The position numbers and the translations under genes were made by a program. A stretch of DNA of 64,000 nt from a gamma proteobacterium SCGC AB-629-P17. GTDB lineage: Bacteria; Pseudomonadota; Gammaproteobacteria; PS1; Pseudothioglobaceae. This document shows positions 1-11,941 of the stretch, piece after piece. The notes under the pieces were generated by a model. It saw only the letters and a list, made by a program, of their open reading frames with translations, was not told where the DNA came from and did not search any database. Each line of letters opens with the position of its first letter. The first letter of the stretch is position 1. Location: contig KB889757.1 in assembly GCA_000372785.1 (NCBI GenBank), positions 141,510 to 205,509 of the forward strand. Reading direction: 5' to 3'.

Positions 1-53
1 TCACGTAAAATTAGTCCATTTTATCATCTGAGCTAGAAAGGTTATTTAAGATT

Positions 54-392
54 ATGGCAAGAGTAACAGTAGAAGATTGTTTGGACAAGGTTGAGAATAG
101 ATTTGAATTGGTGTTGGTGGCTGCAAAACGTGCCCATCAATTGAATTCTGGTGGTTATAGAACAACGCTTGATGCCGGTAAAGATAAGCCCACAGTATTG
201 GCTTTAAGGGAAATTGAAGCTGGGTTAATCGATGCCTCTATTTTGACTGAAGAGTATGCAATGGAAGAGGAGCTAAATGCTCAGGATAAACTTTCAGAAG
301 AAGCAAAAATAAGTGAAGTTGCTGAAGAGCTATCTGAAGTCACTCTGGATACTGAAAGTGATGATATAGCGATAGAGGAAAAATCTGAGTAA
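54..392 (+). CDS. rpoZ: RNA polymerase omega subunit
   Basis: Small subunit of RNA polymerase that helps fold and hold the beta' subunit. The first 34 residues ([20 protein letters not shown] onward, then VAAKRAHQL and NSGG) match the gammaproteobacterial omega family closely. The core is about 70 residues; the last ~40 are a Glu/Ser/Asp-rich acidic tail ([14 protein letters not shown] and onward) that makes the protein, at 112 aa, longer than the ~90 aa of E. coli. A clear rho-independent terminator follows at 415-441, so the gene ends its own transcription unit. The upstream partner (gmk in many relatives) would lie outside the window. Confidence 0.95.
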   Translation: MARVTVEDCLDKVENRFELVLVAAKRAHQLNSGGYRTTLDAGKDKPTVLALREIEAGLIDASILTEEYAMEEELNAQDKLSEEAKISEVAEELSEVTLDTESDDIAIEEKSE

Positions 393-414
393 ATCTTTCA
401 TTGTTAAACAAACA

Positions 415-441
415 AAAATGACGCATTGCGTCATTTTTTTT
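415..441 (+). terminator. Rho-independent terminator of rpoZ
   Basis: Stem AAATGACGCA / TGCGTCATTT around a 1-3 nt loop, followed by a run of T. It lies 23 bases after the rpoZ stop codon. The 5' A-tract makes it potentially bidirectional. Confidence 0.85.
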
Positions 442-529
442 GAGCTAATAAAATTCAAGATATTTCTTCATAATACTTTTCAGTGATTTGGTAACATAGT
501 TTTTTGTATATCAAATTGTGAGGAATTCA

Positions 530-2446
530 ATGACTTATCCAATCATTCAATCTGACAGAGTTCCATTAATAGATTCAGAGACCTATGAGTCTATGTATGA
601 GCGCTCAATGAATGAACCAGAAGCTTTTTGGGCAGAACAGGCTGAGACTTTTATCGATTGGGAAAAAAAGTGGAATAAGGTTTCAGATGTTGATTTCGCT
701 AAAGGTAAGATTGCCTGGTTTGAGGGTGCTACTTTAAATGTCTCATACAATTGCCTAGATCGTCATCTCCCTGAGCGTGCAGACCAAGTGGCGATTATTT
801 GGGAAGGTGATGACCCTAACATAAGTGAATCAATAACCTATAGTCAAATATATGAAAAGGTTTGCAAGTTTTCAAATGGTTTGAAAGAGTTAGGTGTGGT
901 GGAGGGCGACCGGGTATGTTTGTATATGCCTATGATTTTAGAGGCAGCTATTGCTATGCTTTCATGCGCCAGAGTTGGTGCAATCCATTCGGTTGTATTT
1001 GGTGGTTTTTCGCCTGACGCTTTACGAGATCGGATTCTTGACAGTAAATGCAAAATAGTTATTACAGCTGATGAAGGGGTACGTGGTGGTAAACCTATCC
1101 CTTTAAAGGCTAATGTAGATCAAGCTACAAGTGATTGTGATTGTGTTGATGCGATAGTAGTTGTTGAAAGAACCGGTGGTAAAGTGACCTGGAGTGAGAG
1201 AGATATTTGGTATCACGATCTTGTGAAGAATGCGTCTCCTGAATATCCCTGCGAGATGTTTGACGCTGAAAACCCGCTATTCATTCTTTACACCTCGGGT
1301 TCAACTGGCAAGCCAAAAGGAGTGCTCCATACTTCTGGAGGCTACCTACTTTATGCAGCAATGACACATAAATATACTTTTGATTACCAAGAAGGAGACA
1401 TCTACTGGTGCACTGCTGATGTTGGATGGGTTACAGGTCATTCCTATATCGTTTACGGACCACTAGCAAATGGTGCCACTACAGTGATGTTTGAAGGTGT
1501 CCCAAATTACCCGGATGCTTCACGTTTCTGGCAAGTAGTTGATAAACATCGGATTAATACTTTTTATACTGCGCCTACAGCAATTAGGGCCTTAATGGGA
1601 GCAGGAAACGAACTTGTTCAAAAAACCTCCAGGTCAAGTCTAAGAATCTTGGGTACCGTTGGCGAACCGATTAATCCTGAGGCATGGGAATGGTATTACC
1701 ATATTGTTGGTGAGGACAGATGTCCTGTTGTTGATACCTGGTGGCAAACCGAAACCGGTGGTCATATGATTACACCAATGCCTTTTGCAACGCCTTTAAA
1801 ACCAGGATCTGCATCGAAGCCATTTTTTGGTATTGAGCCTCAAGTTGTTAGCGAGAGTGGTGCAGTTTTAGAAGGCGAAGCATCGGGCATTCTAGTGCTT
1901 GCTCGTTCTTGGCCTGGACAGATGAGGACGCTTTACAACAATCATGAGCGCTTTATGGAAGCCTATTTTTCAACCTATCCGGGTAAATATTTCGCTGGCG
2001 ACGGGGTTAAACGTGATTCGGACGGTTATTATTGGATTACTGGTAGGGTAGATGACGTTTTAAATATATCCGGTCATCGTCTGGGAACGGCAGAAATTGA
2101 ATCAGCTCTTGTACTTCACTCTATGGTCAGTGAGGCTGCGGTTGTTGGTATGCCTCATGAAATTAAAGGGCAAGGCATCTATGCGTACGTATCACTCATG
2201 GCAGGTACTAAAGGTAACGAAAATCTAAAACGAGATCTAGTGGCTTTGGTAAGAAAAGAAATAGGTCCAATCGCAACGATTGATAAAATTCAATTCTCTC
2301 CAGGTTTGCCAAAAACAAGGTCAGGAAAAATCATGAGACGCATATTGAGGAAGATAGCAGAAAATGATTATGATGAGTTAGGGGATACTTCCACCTTAGC
2401 TGAACCGGGAGTTGTGACTGATTTAATTTCTAATAGAGTTAACTAA
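530..2446 (+). CDS. acs: Acetyl-CoA synthetase (AMP-forming)
   Basis: Activates acetate to acetyl-CoA through acetyl-AMP. ANL-superfamily motifs are intact: the P-loop-like [12 protein letters not shown] (~residues 255-266), WWQTETGGH, the hinge [13 protein letters not shown], and the C-terminal [11 protein letters not shown] holding the catalytic lysine that acetylation usually controls. Length (638 aa) is near the family norm (~650). A GTG at 518 would add four residues, but the ribosome-binding sequence TGAGGA (519-524) is correctly spaced for the ATG at 530, so that start is preferred. It is preceded by an ~90-base AT-rich leader and followed after 39 bases by a DMT permease on the same strand. 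Confidence 0.97.
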   Translation: MTYPIIQSDRVPLIDSETYESMYERSMNEPEAFWAEQAETFIDWEKKWNKVSDVDFAKGKIAWFEGATLNVSYNCLDRHLPERADQVAIIWEGDDPNISESITYSQIYEKVCKFSNGLKELGVVEGDRVCLYMPMILEAAIAMLSCARVGAIHSVVFGGFSPDALRDRILDSKCKIVITADEGVRGGKPIPLKANVDQATSDCDCVDAIVVVERTGGKVTWSERDIWYHDLVKNASPEYPCEMFDAENPLFILYTSGSTGKPKGVLHTSGGYLLYAAMTHKYTFDYQEGDIYWCTADVGWVTGHSYIVYGPLANGATTVMFEGVPNYPDASRFWQVVDKHRINTFYTAPTAIRALMGAGNELVQKTSRSSLRILGTVGEPINPEAWEWYYHIVGEDRCPVVDTWWQTETGGHMITPMPFATPLKPGSASKPFFGIEPQVVSESGAVLEGEASGILVLARSWPGQMRTLYNNHERFMEAYFSTYPGKYFAGDGVKRDSDGYYWITGRVDDVLNISGHRLGTAEIESALVLHSMVSEAAVVGMPHEIKGQGIYAYVSLMAGTKGNENLKRDLVALVRKEIGPIATIDKIQFSPGLPKTRSGKIMRRILRKIAENDYDELGDTSTLAEPGVVTDLISNRVN

Positions 2447-2485
2447 AAAGAAACTTTTAAAATATTTAGTGGTTTATTATCTCCC

Positions 2486-3388
2486 ATGAATATAGCCCTT
2501 TATTTATTAGTTTTATTTTGCTGGGGTACTTCTTGGTTCGCTATTACTTTTCAGTTAGGTGATGTTGCTCCTCAGGCTTCCATAGCTTGGCGGTTTCTAC
2601 TAGCTTCTGCTATATTATTTATTTGGTGTTTGATTCGTGGAAATAAACTTTCCTTTTCTTGGCGTAGTCATATAAATTGGCTTATTCTGGGATTTTTTCT
2701 ATTTTGCATTAACTATATTTGTGCCTACTATGGCAGTTTTTACTTGACATCAGGAATGGTTTGTTTGATCTTTTCTACTCTAACACTTTTTACGGTTTTT
2801 AACGGTTTTATATTTTTTAGAAAGCCTATTAGACTACCCATTTTAGTAGGTGCTATAGTTGGAATTATTGGTCTAGGGATAATATTCTCAAATGAATTGA
2901 GAACTACTCAATGGTCAATAGAAACTGGAGTTGTAAAAGGCTTTATTTGGGGTTTACTCATGACTTTTTTTGCCTCAATCGGTATGTTATTTTCTGGGCA
3001 GATGCAAGCACGGAAGATGCCACTTTTGCAAAGTAACGCTTTCAGCATGCTTTATGGCTCAATTATGATTGTAAGCTATGTAGGGATTAGTGATATTAGT
3101 TTTGGATTTAGTACCAACTCTAGTTATGTTGTTTCGCTCCTATATTTAGCCATAGTGGCATCGGTATTGGGTTTTGGGGTTTATCTTAAGTTGGTCGGTA
3201 ATATTGGTGCTGACAAAGCCTCTTATGTCAATGTATTTACCCCAGTTATTGCTTTGCTGATATCAACTTTCTTTGAGGATTACCAATGGAGTTGGACTGG
3301 TCTAGTTGGAGTAGTTTTGATTATTGTCGGTAATATAATAGTGCTTTTTGCTAAACCGATGCCAGGAGTTAAGGCGAGGCTTGGTTAG
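2486..3388 (+). CDS. EamA/DMT-superfamily permease
   Basis: Integral inner-membrane protein of 300 aa with about ten hydrophobic helices in two similar halves, the layout of EamA (DUF6) drug/metabolite transporters. The N-terminus (ALYLLVLFCWGTSWFAI) and the second-half signature (YLAIVASVLGFGVYLKLVGNIGADKASY) are typical. The substrate cannot be read from sequence; relatives export amino acids or other small metabolites. It follows acs by 39 bases and could be co-transcribed with it. A second, unrelated DMT permease sits at 50942-51886. Confidence 0.9.
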   Translation: MNIALYLLVLFCWGTSWFAITFQLGDVAPQASIAWRFLLASAILFIWCLIRGNKLSFSWRSHINWLILGFFLFCINYICAYYGSFYLTSGMVCLIFSTLTLFTVFNGFIFFRKPIRLPILVGAIVGIIGLGIIFSNELRTTQWSIETGVVKGFIWGLLMTFFASIGMLFSGQMQARKMPLLQSNAFSMLYGSIMIVSYVGISDISFGFSTNSSYVVSLLYLAIVASVLGFGVYLKLVGNIGADKASYVNVFTPVIALLISTFFEDYQWSWTGLVGVVLIIVGNIIVLFAKPMPGVKARLG

Positions 3389-3435
3389 ATCTCATCAATA
3401 TTAATGTAGTTTATTGTTTTCTTGTGGAGCTATTT

Positions 3436-3645
3436 TCATATACTTCTCCATTTTTCTAGAGCCCAATAATTTTTAAAGTACCAATCTTTAAATTCAGGAT
3501 TGGCATTAAATTCTTCTGTCATTTGCTTTGATGTAATTTGGTCTGACCTAAAACCTTCTGTCAACAATCTATAATCTAAAACTATTAGTTTTTTCAGTTC
3601 ATCTTTAGCGAACTTTAATGATTTATTTTTTGTGCGCCTTATCAT
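3436..3645 (-). CDS. Small hypothetical protein downstream of tatA
   Basis: Predicted 69-aa basic/aromatic protein starting MIRRTKNKSLKFAKDELKKL and ending in a Trp-rich stretch (FKDWYFKNYWALEKW). It starts 23 bases after the tatA stop on the same strand, so it could be the last gene of the tatA unit. No clear ribosome-binding site precedes the ATG. I do not recognise the family. No signal peptide or membrane helix is visible. The composition (regular Lys/Glu helices, C-terminal aromatics) looks protein-like rather than random, but the call rests mostly on position. Confidence 0.45.
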   Translation of the reverse strand: MIRRTKNKSLKFAKDELKKLIVLDYRLLTEGFRSDQITSKQMTEEFNANPEFKDWYFKNYWALEKWRSI

Positions 3646-3668
3646 TTAAACATAGAAAAATGAAGAAG

Positions 3669-3911
3669 TTATTTTTCAGAGCTCTCTTCAGAAGTATCAT
3701 CCGATGATTCAATCTTGGCTTCTTCGTGGTCATCAGTTTCTTCAACTTCAACTTCTATAGTCTCTTCTTCCTCTGTTTCAGCATCCTTCACAGATGACTT
3801 GAAGCCTTTGATTGCACCACCTAGATCACTACCTAAATTTTTGAGGCGCTTACCACCAAAAATAAGTATTACAATCGCTAGAATAATAACAAGTTCAAAT
3901 GGTCCTGGCAT
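3669..3911 (-). CDS. tatA: Twin-arginine translocase subunit TatA/E
   Basis: Pore-forming component of the Tat system that exports folded proteins. A short N-terminal membrane helix ([20 protein letters not shown]) leads into the conserved FGGKRL hinge and an amphipathic helix ([20 protein letters not shown]), followed by a strongly acidic tail (residues ~43-80). The length of 80 aa fits TatA/TatE. tatB and tatC are not adjacent: the upstream gene is a coiled-coil membrane protein. The standalone position leaves open whether this is the main TatA or a TatE-like paralogue. Confidence 0.92.
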   Translation of the reverse strand: MPGPFELVIILAIVILIFGGKRLKNLGSDLGGAIKGFKSSVKDAETEEEETIEVEVEETDDHEEAKIESSDDTSEESSEK

Positions 3912-3926
3912 AATTTTCCACTCCTA

Positions 3927-4445
3927 TTATTTAATATCTTTATTTATCTCTAATTTTTCTTCAGCTAACTGTAACTCAAATTCAGCTAATTCCAAATCTA
4001 TATCCGAAGATCTTAATTTGTCTTCAACTAATTGTAATTCATTTTTAACTTGTTGGAGTTCTTTTGCTAAATTTTTTATATTAACGTTAACAGTTGTAAG
4101 CTCTTCCTGAAGCGGTTCGATGACTTTTCGAGCGTCATCTATTTGACTCAATTCATCCTCAAAAACCTTAGATTTACTTGAAGAAAGGATTAATTGCTGT
4201 TGCACAGTTTTGAGTTCAGCACGAGTCATAATGAGTTGAGTATTAAGCTCATCCAGTTGAGTTTGAAGATTGTTTTTATTTTCTATTACTTTAGAGAGTT
4301 CTTCTTGCAATTTAATTTCGTTTAGAGAAGTATTGGTAGTATCAAAATTATTTTCTAATGGAGCAAGATTGATTTTGGCGTAATAATGACCAATAAAAAA
4401 TATTACAATTAATGAGAGTACATAAAAAGCTGTTTTTTGTGACAT
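3927..4445 (-). CDS. Membrane-anchored coiled-coil protein
   Basis: 172 aa with one N-terminal transmembrane helix (AFYVLSLIVIFFIGHYY) and an almost continuous coiled coil from residue ~40 to the end (heptads rich in Leu, Glu, Gln and Lys, e.g. LQEELSKVIENKNNLQTQLD). It ends 15 bases before the tatA start on the same strand, so the two are probably one operon. No enzymatic motif is visible. It could be a scaffold or envelope-spacing protein; no family name can be supported. Confidence 0.7.
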   Translation of the reverse strand: MSQKTAFYVLSLIVIFFIGHYYAKINLAPLENNFDTTNTSLNEIKLQEELSKVIENKNNLQTQLDELNTQLIMTRAELKTVQQQLILSSSKSKVFEDELSQIDDARKVIEPLQEELTTVNVNIKNLAKELQQVKNELQLVEDKLRSSDIDLELAEFELQLAEEKLEINKDIK

Positions 4446-4504
4446 TTATTTTTTTGATTAGACAGTTTTTCTTTAATTAAAAGTGATTTATCAAAATAGA
4501 TCGA

Positions 4505-5506
<1,002 letters not shown>

Positions 5507-5521
5507 TCAAAGTAATTTTAA

Positions 5522-7405
<1,884 letters not shown>

Positions 7406-7443
7406 TTTAGAGAGTTTTTTCAATAGTAGTCTTATGAAATGCT

Positions 7444-8700
7444 TTAACTTATATTAGGTATTATTAATTTCATCACACGGTCTATTGCGCCGCGATTTTT
7501 TTCAAAATAGTTTTTTGCATTTTCACCGAGTTTCTGTCTCTTGGTATCATTCAAAAGTAGAGCAGATATGGTTTTCATAAGATCATCTGCGTCATCAACC
7601 TGAATTGCAGCGTCCTTTTCCAAGAGCAGATGAGCAATCTTTTCAAAGTTAAACACACTTGGACCAAACAATATCGGTTTCGATGCAGCTGCTGCCTCCA
7701 GCATGTTTTGCCCACCGGTATCTATAAGGCTGCCACCGATAAAGGCAATATCACAAAGACTATAATACGACAGCAATTCTCCCATGCTGTCGCCGAGCAT
7801 CACTTCAGTGCTTTTATCGCATCCCAGTCCTTCCGATCGTCTTTTCACATCAAGGCCACTGTCAACAATTATGTTAAAAACTTCATTGAAACGTTGAGGA
7901 TGTCTTGGGACAATAATCAAGAGAGCATCAAATTTGTCTTTAAGGTCGACATAGCTTTGTATAATTTTTCTCTCCTCACCTTCACGCGTGCTTGCAAAAA
8001 CGACAACACGTCGTTGACCAATCATTTCTTGTAATGACTGGGTTATGTTGGGATTATCTTTTTCGTTGCTGTCGAACTTTAGATTACCAACTGTGATGAC
8101 CTTATCTGGCAATGCACCAAGTGACAAAAAACGTTCACTTGAGGAATCGTTTTGAGAACCTATCAATGTCAACTGATTGATCGTTTTTTGAACAAGTTTG
8201 GAGGAAAATCTTTGATATTTATTGAGTGAGCGCTCAGATAGACGGGCATTGATAAGTATTACAGGAATAGCTTTTTTATTGAGATTGTTTATAAGATTGG
8301 GCCATATTTCCGTCTCTAGCAAAATGCAAACAATAGGATTAATTTTATTAACAAAATGACCTACAATAAAGGGCAAATCAAAAGGGAAGAAAAAGTGTAT
8401 TACTCGGTTCTGGTAATGATTCCTTACTGCTTCTGCGCTAGTAATGGTGGTTGAGGTAATTGCCAGCTTGTGTTCAGGGTAGATGTCTAATATTTGATCA
8501 ATTAGTGGTCTAGCTGCATTAAATTCACCTACCGAGACGCAGTGAACCCAGATCACCTTGCCTGAAGTTTTAGTGACAAATCCCAGCTGATTTTTAAGTT
8601 TGGCTTTCCTGAAAGGGCTTTTTCGCTCTTTCACTATTAATTTAAGGATTGCTAGTGGTAGACTAAAGTAAAGCAGTAATGTGTATATGAATCTATTCAT
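7444..8700 (-). CDS. waaA: Kdo transferase (lipid A core attachment)
   Basis: Glycosyltransferase family 30 enzyme that transfers Kdo from CMP-Kdo to lipid A on the cytoplasmic face of the inner membrane. The N-terminus carries a membrane-associating helix (YTLLLYFSLPLAILKLI). The conserved WVHCVSVGEFNAA with its catalytic Glu lies near residue 55, and the sugar-nucleotide-binding GGSLIDTGGQNMLEAAA near 325. The length of 418 aa is normal. It converges with thiC (38 bases between stops) and diverges from obgE. Confidence 0.95.
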   Translation of the reverse strand: MNRFIYTLLLYFSLPLAILKLIVKERKSPFRKAKLKNQLGFVTKTSGKVIWVHCVSVGEFNAARPLIDQILDIYPEHKLAITSTTITSAEAVRNHYQNRVIHFFFPFDLPFIVGHFVNKINPIVCILLETEIWPNLINNLNKKAIPVILINARLSERSLNKYQRFSSKLVQKTINQLTLIGSQNDSSSERFLSLGALPDKVITVGNLKFDSNEKDNPNITQSLQEMIGQRRVVVFASTREGEERKIIQSYVDLKDKFDALLIIVPRHPQRFNEVFNIIVDSGLDVKRRSEGLGCDKSTEVMLGDSMGELLSYYSLCDIAFIGGSLIDTGGQNMLEAAAASKPILFGPSVFNFEKIAHLLLEKDAAIQVDDADDLMKTISALLLNDTKRQKLGENAKNYFEKNRGAIDRVMKLIIPNIS

Positions 8701-8918
8701 CTAATGCTTGTAATGGCCTATCTTTCGTTTTAAGGTTATATCGATTTGCATTATTTGTGCAGAGCTGTTGATAAGGAAAAAAGGTATAATAATTGCCTGC
8801 TATTATAGCTTTTTCACGTAACTTTTATGGCGTCTATTTTGTTTTTTAGGTGCTTGTTAAGACTCCAAGTGGTCGAACAATAAATAAACTTAATTGAGAT
8901 ATTCTAACTAATGAACTT

Positions 8919-9935
8919 ATGAAATTTGTAGACTCAGCAAGCGTTAGGGTGGAGGCCGGAAATGGTGGAGCGGGCTGCCTCAGTTTTCGCCGTGAAAAAT
9001 ACATCCCAGAGGGTGGCCCGGATGGTGGCGATGGTGGTGACGGTGGAAGTATATTTTTCCGCGGTCAAGAAGGCTTAAATACGCTCAGTGAATTCCGCTA
9101 TAAGCGTCTATATAGGGCAAAAAACGGACAACCTGGCATGGGTAAAGATAGGCGTGGAAAATCTTCAGATGACTTGTATGTTGAAGTTCCATTGGGAACC
9201 AAAGTAATTGATTTAGAGACTGATGAAGTGATTGGTGAAATTACTACTCATGAACAAGACCTTTTAGTCGCAAAGGGTGGTTTTCACGGTTTGGGTAATG
9301 CGAGGTTTAAGTCTTCTGTCAATCGCGCCCCTAGGCAAACCTCTCTAGGCACTTCTGGTGAAATCAGAGAGATAGGTTTGGAGATGAGTGTGATGGCAGA
9401 CGTTGGGCTTTTGGGGATGCCTAATGCTGGAAAGTCCAGCCTTATAAGACAAATTTCTGGAGCTCGACCTAAAGTCGCTGATTATCCCTTTACCACATTA
9501 CACCCAAATCTAGGTGTTGTAAAGGCAGGTTCACAACATTTTGTGATGGCCGATATTCCTGGCTTAATAGAAAAAGCTAGCGAAGGTGTCGGGCTGGGCT
9601 TTGAATTTTTAAAACACCTTTCAAGGGCAAGGATATTGTTACATGTTGTTGATATTTTGCCAGCTGATGACTCCAATCCGGCCGACAACTATCTAGCTAT
9701 TGAGTCGGAACTAAAGAAGTTTGATGAAGACCTTTTTGCCAAACCTCGCATACTCGCCATCAACAAGGTTGACCTGATTGAACAGGAGAATCGCGATAAG
9801 GTCATCAATAAGTTTATTAAAAAGGTTAAATACAAAGGAAAAGCGTTTAACATATCGGCATTAAATGGTTTTGGTTGTAAGTCCTTGATATTTGGATTAT
9901 CTGAATTAATTGAGCGAGAAAATGATGAAAAATAA
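8919..9935 (+). CDS. obgE: Obg GTPase (ribosome assembly)
   Basis: Essential GTPase acting in 50S maturation and stress control. The N-terminal Obg fold has the expected glycine-rich loops (GGAGCLSFRR, PEGGPDGGDGGDGG). The G domain starts near residue 160 with G1 GMPNAGKSSLI, G3 DIPGLIEKA and G4 NKVD. At 338 aa it lacks the long acidic C-terminal extension of E. coli ObgE. The usual rplU-rpmA pair is not upstream; instead a 218-base gap separates it from divergent waaA. The 3' end overlaps proB by 14 bases. Confidence 0.97.
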   Translation: MKFVDSASVRVEAGNGGAGCLSFRREKYIPEGGPDGGDGGDGGSIFFRGQEGLNTLSEFRYKRLYRAKNGQPGMGKDRRGKSSDDLYVEVPLGTKVIDLETDEVIGEITTHEQDLLVAKGGFHGLGNARFKSSVNRAPRQTSLGTSGEIREIGLEMSVMADVGLLGMPNAGKSSLIRQISGARPKVADYPFTTLHPNLGVVKAGSQHFVMADIPGLIEKASEGVGLGFEFLKHLSRARILLHVVDILPADDSNPADNYLAIESELKKFDEDLFAKPRILAINKVDLIEQENRDKVINKFIKKVKYKGKAFNISALNGFGCKSLIFGLSELIERENDEK

Positions 9936-10695
9936 GTGCTGGGTTGTGAAGATTGGTTCTGCGCTATTAACTAACAATGGTAAGGGAATTGACAAACAAT
10001 TAATTGCGAGATGGGTTGAACAAATTGTTGGTCTACAAACCCAAAATATTGATATTATTTTGGTCTCGAGCGGATCAATTGTTGAGGGTATGAAACGTCT
10101 TGGTTGGGAAGAAAAACCAAATGACATTCATAAGCTACAGGCAGCTGCTGCAGTTGGTCAAATGGGCTTGATTCAGGCTTATGAATATCTTTTTGCAAAA
10201 CACAACATTCATACAGCACAGGTACTCCTCACTCAAGACAATTTAACCAACGCTAATCGCTTTGAGAATATATCCTCGACATTAGAGAATTTATTAGAGT
10301 TTGGTACGGTTCCTGTTATCAACGAAAATGATACCGTTGCAACTGAAGAAATTAAATTTGGTGATAATGACACTTTGGCTGCGCTTGTGGCAAACCTAAT
10401 TAGTGCAGACAAGCTCATCATTTTAACGGACCAAAAGGGTGTTTTTGATGAAGATCCTCGCAACAATAGTGAAGCAAATTTGATTCATAAGATTCGTTTT
10501 GACGATGAAAAACTAGAACGAGTAGCCGGCAAAACCAGTGGCTCTCTGGGTTCTGGTGGAATGTACTCAAAAGTGATGGCTGCGAAGCAAGCGGCAGAAT
10601 CAAAAACGCCTACCCATATAGCCTGGGGAAGAGAAGAAGAGGTTTTAACTAGGATGCATTCAGGTGAACACATAGGAACAATAATTCATTGCTAG
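9922..10695 (+). CDS. proB: Glutamate 5-kinase, catalytic domain only
   Basis: Phosphorylates glutamate in the first step of proline synthesis. The amino-acid-kinase fold is complete: WVVKIGSALLTN at the N-terminus, LVSSGSIVEGM, NENDTVATEEIKFGDND and GTGGMYSKVMAAKQ-like GSGGMYSKVMAAKQ. At ~257 aa it stops after the kinase domain and lacks the C-terminal PUA domain of E. coli ProB (367 aa). Single-domain forms exist in other bacteria, so it is probably functional. The start is the ATG at 9922 or 9925, inside the end of obgE; a TTG at 9910 is also possible. folK begins before this gene ends. proA is not nearby. Confidence 0.93.
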   Translation: MMKNKCWVVKIGSALLTNNGKGIDKQLIARWVEQIVGLQTQNIDIILVSSGSIVEGMKRLGWEEKPNDIHKLQAAAAVGQMGLIQAYEYLFAKHNIHTAQVLLTQDNLTNANRFENISSTLENLLEFGTVPVINENDTVATEEIKFGDNDTLAALVANLISADKLIILTDQKGVFDEDPRNNSEANLIHKIRFDDEKLERVAGKTSGSLGSGGMYSKVMAAKQAAESKTPTHIAWGREEEVLTRMHSGEHIGTIIHC

Positions 10696-11162
10696 CATAT
10701 ATCGGCTTAGGATCTAACTTACAAGGACCAAAAAAGCAAATTGAGAAAGCTTTGAAGGCATTAAGTGAGGCTGAAGAGATAACTTTGTTGTCGGTTTCAA
10801 GTTTTTACCAATCGAAACCTATGCTGGATATGCCTGGACCAAATTACCTCAATGTAGTGTGTAAAATTGAAACTGACTTGAGTGCCATTGATTTGTTAAA
10901 CTTTTGTCAAGAGATTGAGAATAATCAGCACCGATTGAGGGAGGTTAAGTGGGGCTCGAGAACAATTGATTTGGATATACTGTTATATGGAGGCCAGGTT
11001 TTGGCAAGCAAAAGGCTGAATATTCCTCACCCAGAAATAATTAACCGGGCCTTTGTATTATTGCCGCTGTTTGAAATTGAACCCGGATTAAAGCTACCTC
11101 TACTAGGTCCATTAAAAGGCTTGCTAGAAAGAATTGAATCATCAGACGTTGAAAAATTATGA
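10689..11162 (+). CDS. folK: HPPK (folate pathway pyrophosphokinase)
   Basis: 6-hydroxymethyl-dihydropterin pyrophosphokinase, transferring pyrophosphate from ATP to the pterin before dihydropteroate synthesis. The signatures AYIGLGSNLQGP at the start and WGSRTIDLDILLYG (Mg-binding DLD) near residue 95 are complete, as is IPHPEIINRAFVLLPL. 157 aa is typical. The start appears to be TTG at 10689, overlapping the proB stop by 7 bases; no ATG lies close by that would preserve the conserved N-terminus. It overlaps panB by 4 bases, so translation is probably coupled through this block. Confidence 0.95.
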   Translation: MLAYIGLGSNLQGPKKQIEKALKALSEAEEITLLSVSSFYQSKPMLDMPGPNYLNVVCKIETDLSAIDLLNFCQEIENNQHRLREVKWGSRTIDLDILLYGGQVLASKRLNIPHPEIINRAFVLLPLFEIEPGLKLPLLGPLKGLLERIESSDVEKL

Positions 11163-11941
11163 AACATTCTGATTTAAACTTATTCAAAGAAAAAGGTGAA
11201 AAGATCACTTGCCTGACCGCTTACGATGCATCAATGGCGAAACTAATTGATGATAGTGGTGTGGATGTCGTTCTGATCGGTGATTCTCTTGGTATGGTAA
11301 TTCAGGGTTGTAAGAATACACGCTCAGTTACTATGCAGGATATGCTATATCACACCGAAATTGTGGCAAATTCCTGCCAACAAGCACTCGTGATTGCAGA
11401 TATGCCTTTTCAAAGTTATGATAGCAGCGAGTTGGCATTAACAAATGCTCAAAACTTAGTCAATGCAGGTGCATATATGGTCAAAATTGAAGGTGGACAA
11501 GAGCACGAAGAGGTGTTCCGTGTTTTATCTTCAAACAACATCAACGTTTGCGGACATTTAGGGCTCCAGCCGCAGAAGGTAGCCGACTCAAGTGAATACA
11601 AAATACAGGGCAAAGACGAGGACTCAGCAAAGTTAATTTTGAGTGATGCTCTGTTACTTGAGTCTTTAGGTATTAGTTCACTTGTTCTGGAGTGTATTCC
11701 AAGTACCTTAGCAAAAGAAGTTAGTTCAAAACTTAACATTCCAACGATTGGGATTGGGGCAGGCAAGGACTGTGACGGTCAGGTCCTGGTTTGCTATGAT
11801 ATGCTTGGCATTACTCAAGGAAAATTGCCTCGTTTTGTGCGTAATTTTGTGAGTACTGAAGGTACGATTCCTTTGGCAATCAAAGCCTTCGTCAAGGAAG
11901 TCAAAGCAGGAACATTCCCGTCAACTAGCGAGAGCTATTGA
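11159..11941 (+). CDS. panB: Ketopantoate hydroxymethyltransferase
   Basis: First step of pantothenate synthesis, adding a hydroxymethyl group from methylene-THF to 2-oxoisovalerate. Motifs: ITCLTAYDASMAKLIDDSGV, LIGDSLGMVIQG, ADMPFQSYD, MVKIEGG, CGHLGLQPQ and IGIGAGKDCDGQVLV, all at expected positions in a 260-aa barrel protein. The ATG overlaps the folK stop by 4 bases and the TGA overlaps the panC start (TGATG), a tight folK-panB-panC arrangement. Confidence 0.97.
   Translation: MKHSDLNLFKEKGEKITCLTAYDASMAKLIDDSGVDVVLIGDSLGMVIQGCKNTRSVTMQDMLYHTEIVANSCQQALVIADMPFQSYDSSELALTNAQNLVNAGAYMVKIEGGQEHEEVFRVLSSNNINVCGHLGLQPQKVADSSEYKIQGKDEDSAKLILSDALLLESLGISSLVLECIPSTLAKEVSSKLNIPTIGIGAGKDCDGQVLVCYDMLGITQGKLPRFVRNFVSTEGTIPLAIKAFVKEVKAGTFPSTSESY

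Noticed and set aside
8701..8918. A promoter TTGATA ... TATAAT ahead of obgE (8768-8790)
   Set aside because: The spacer is only 11 bases, too short for a sigma-70 promoter; no better pair was clear.
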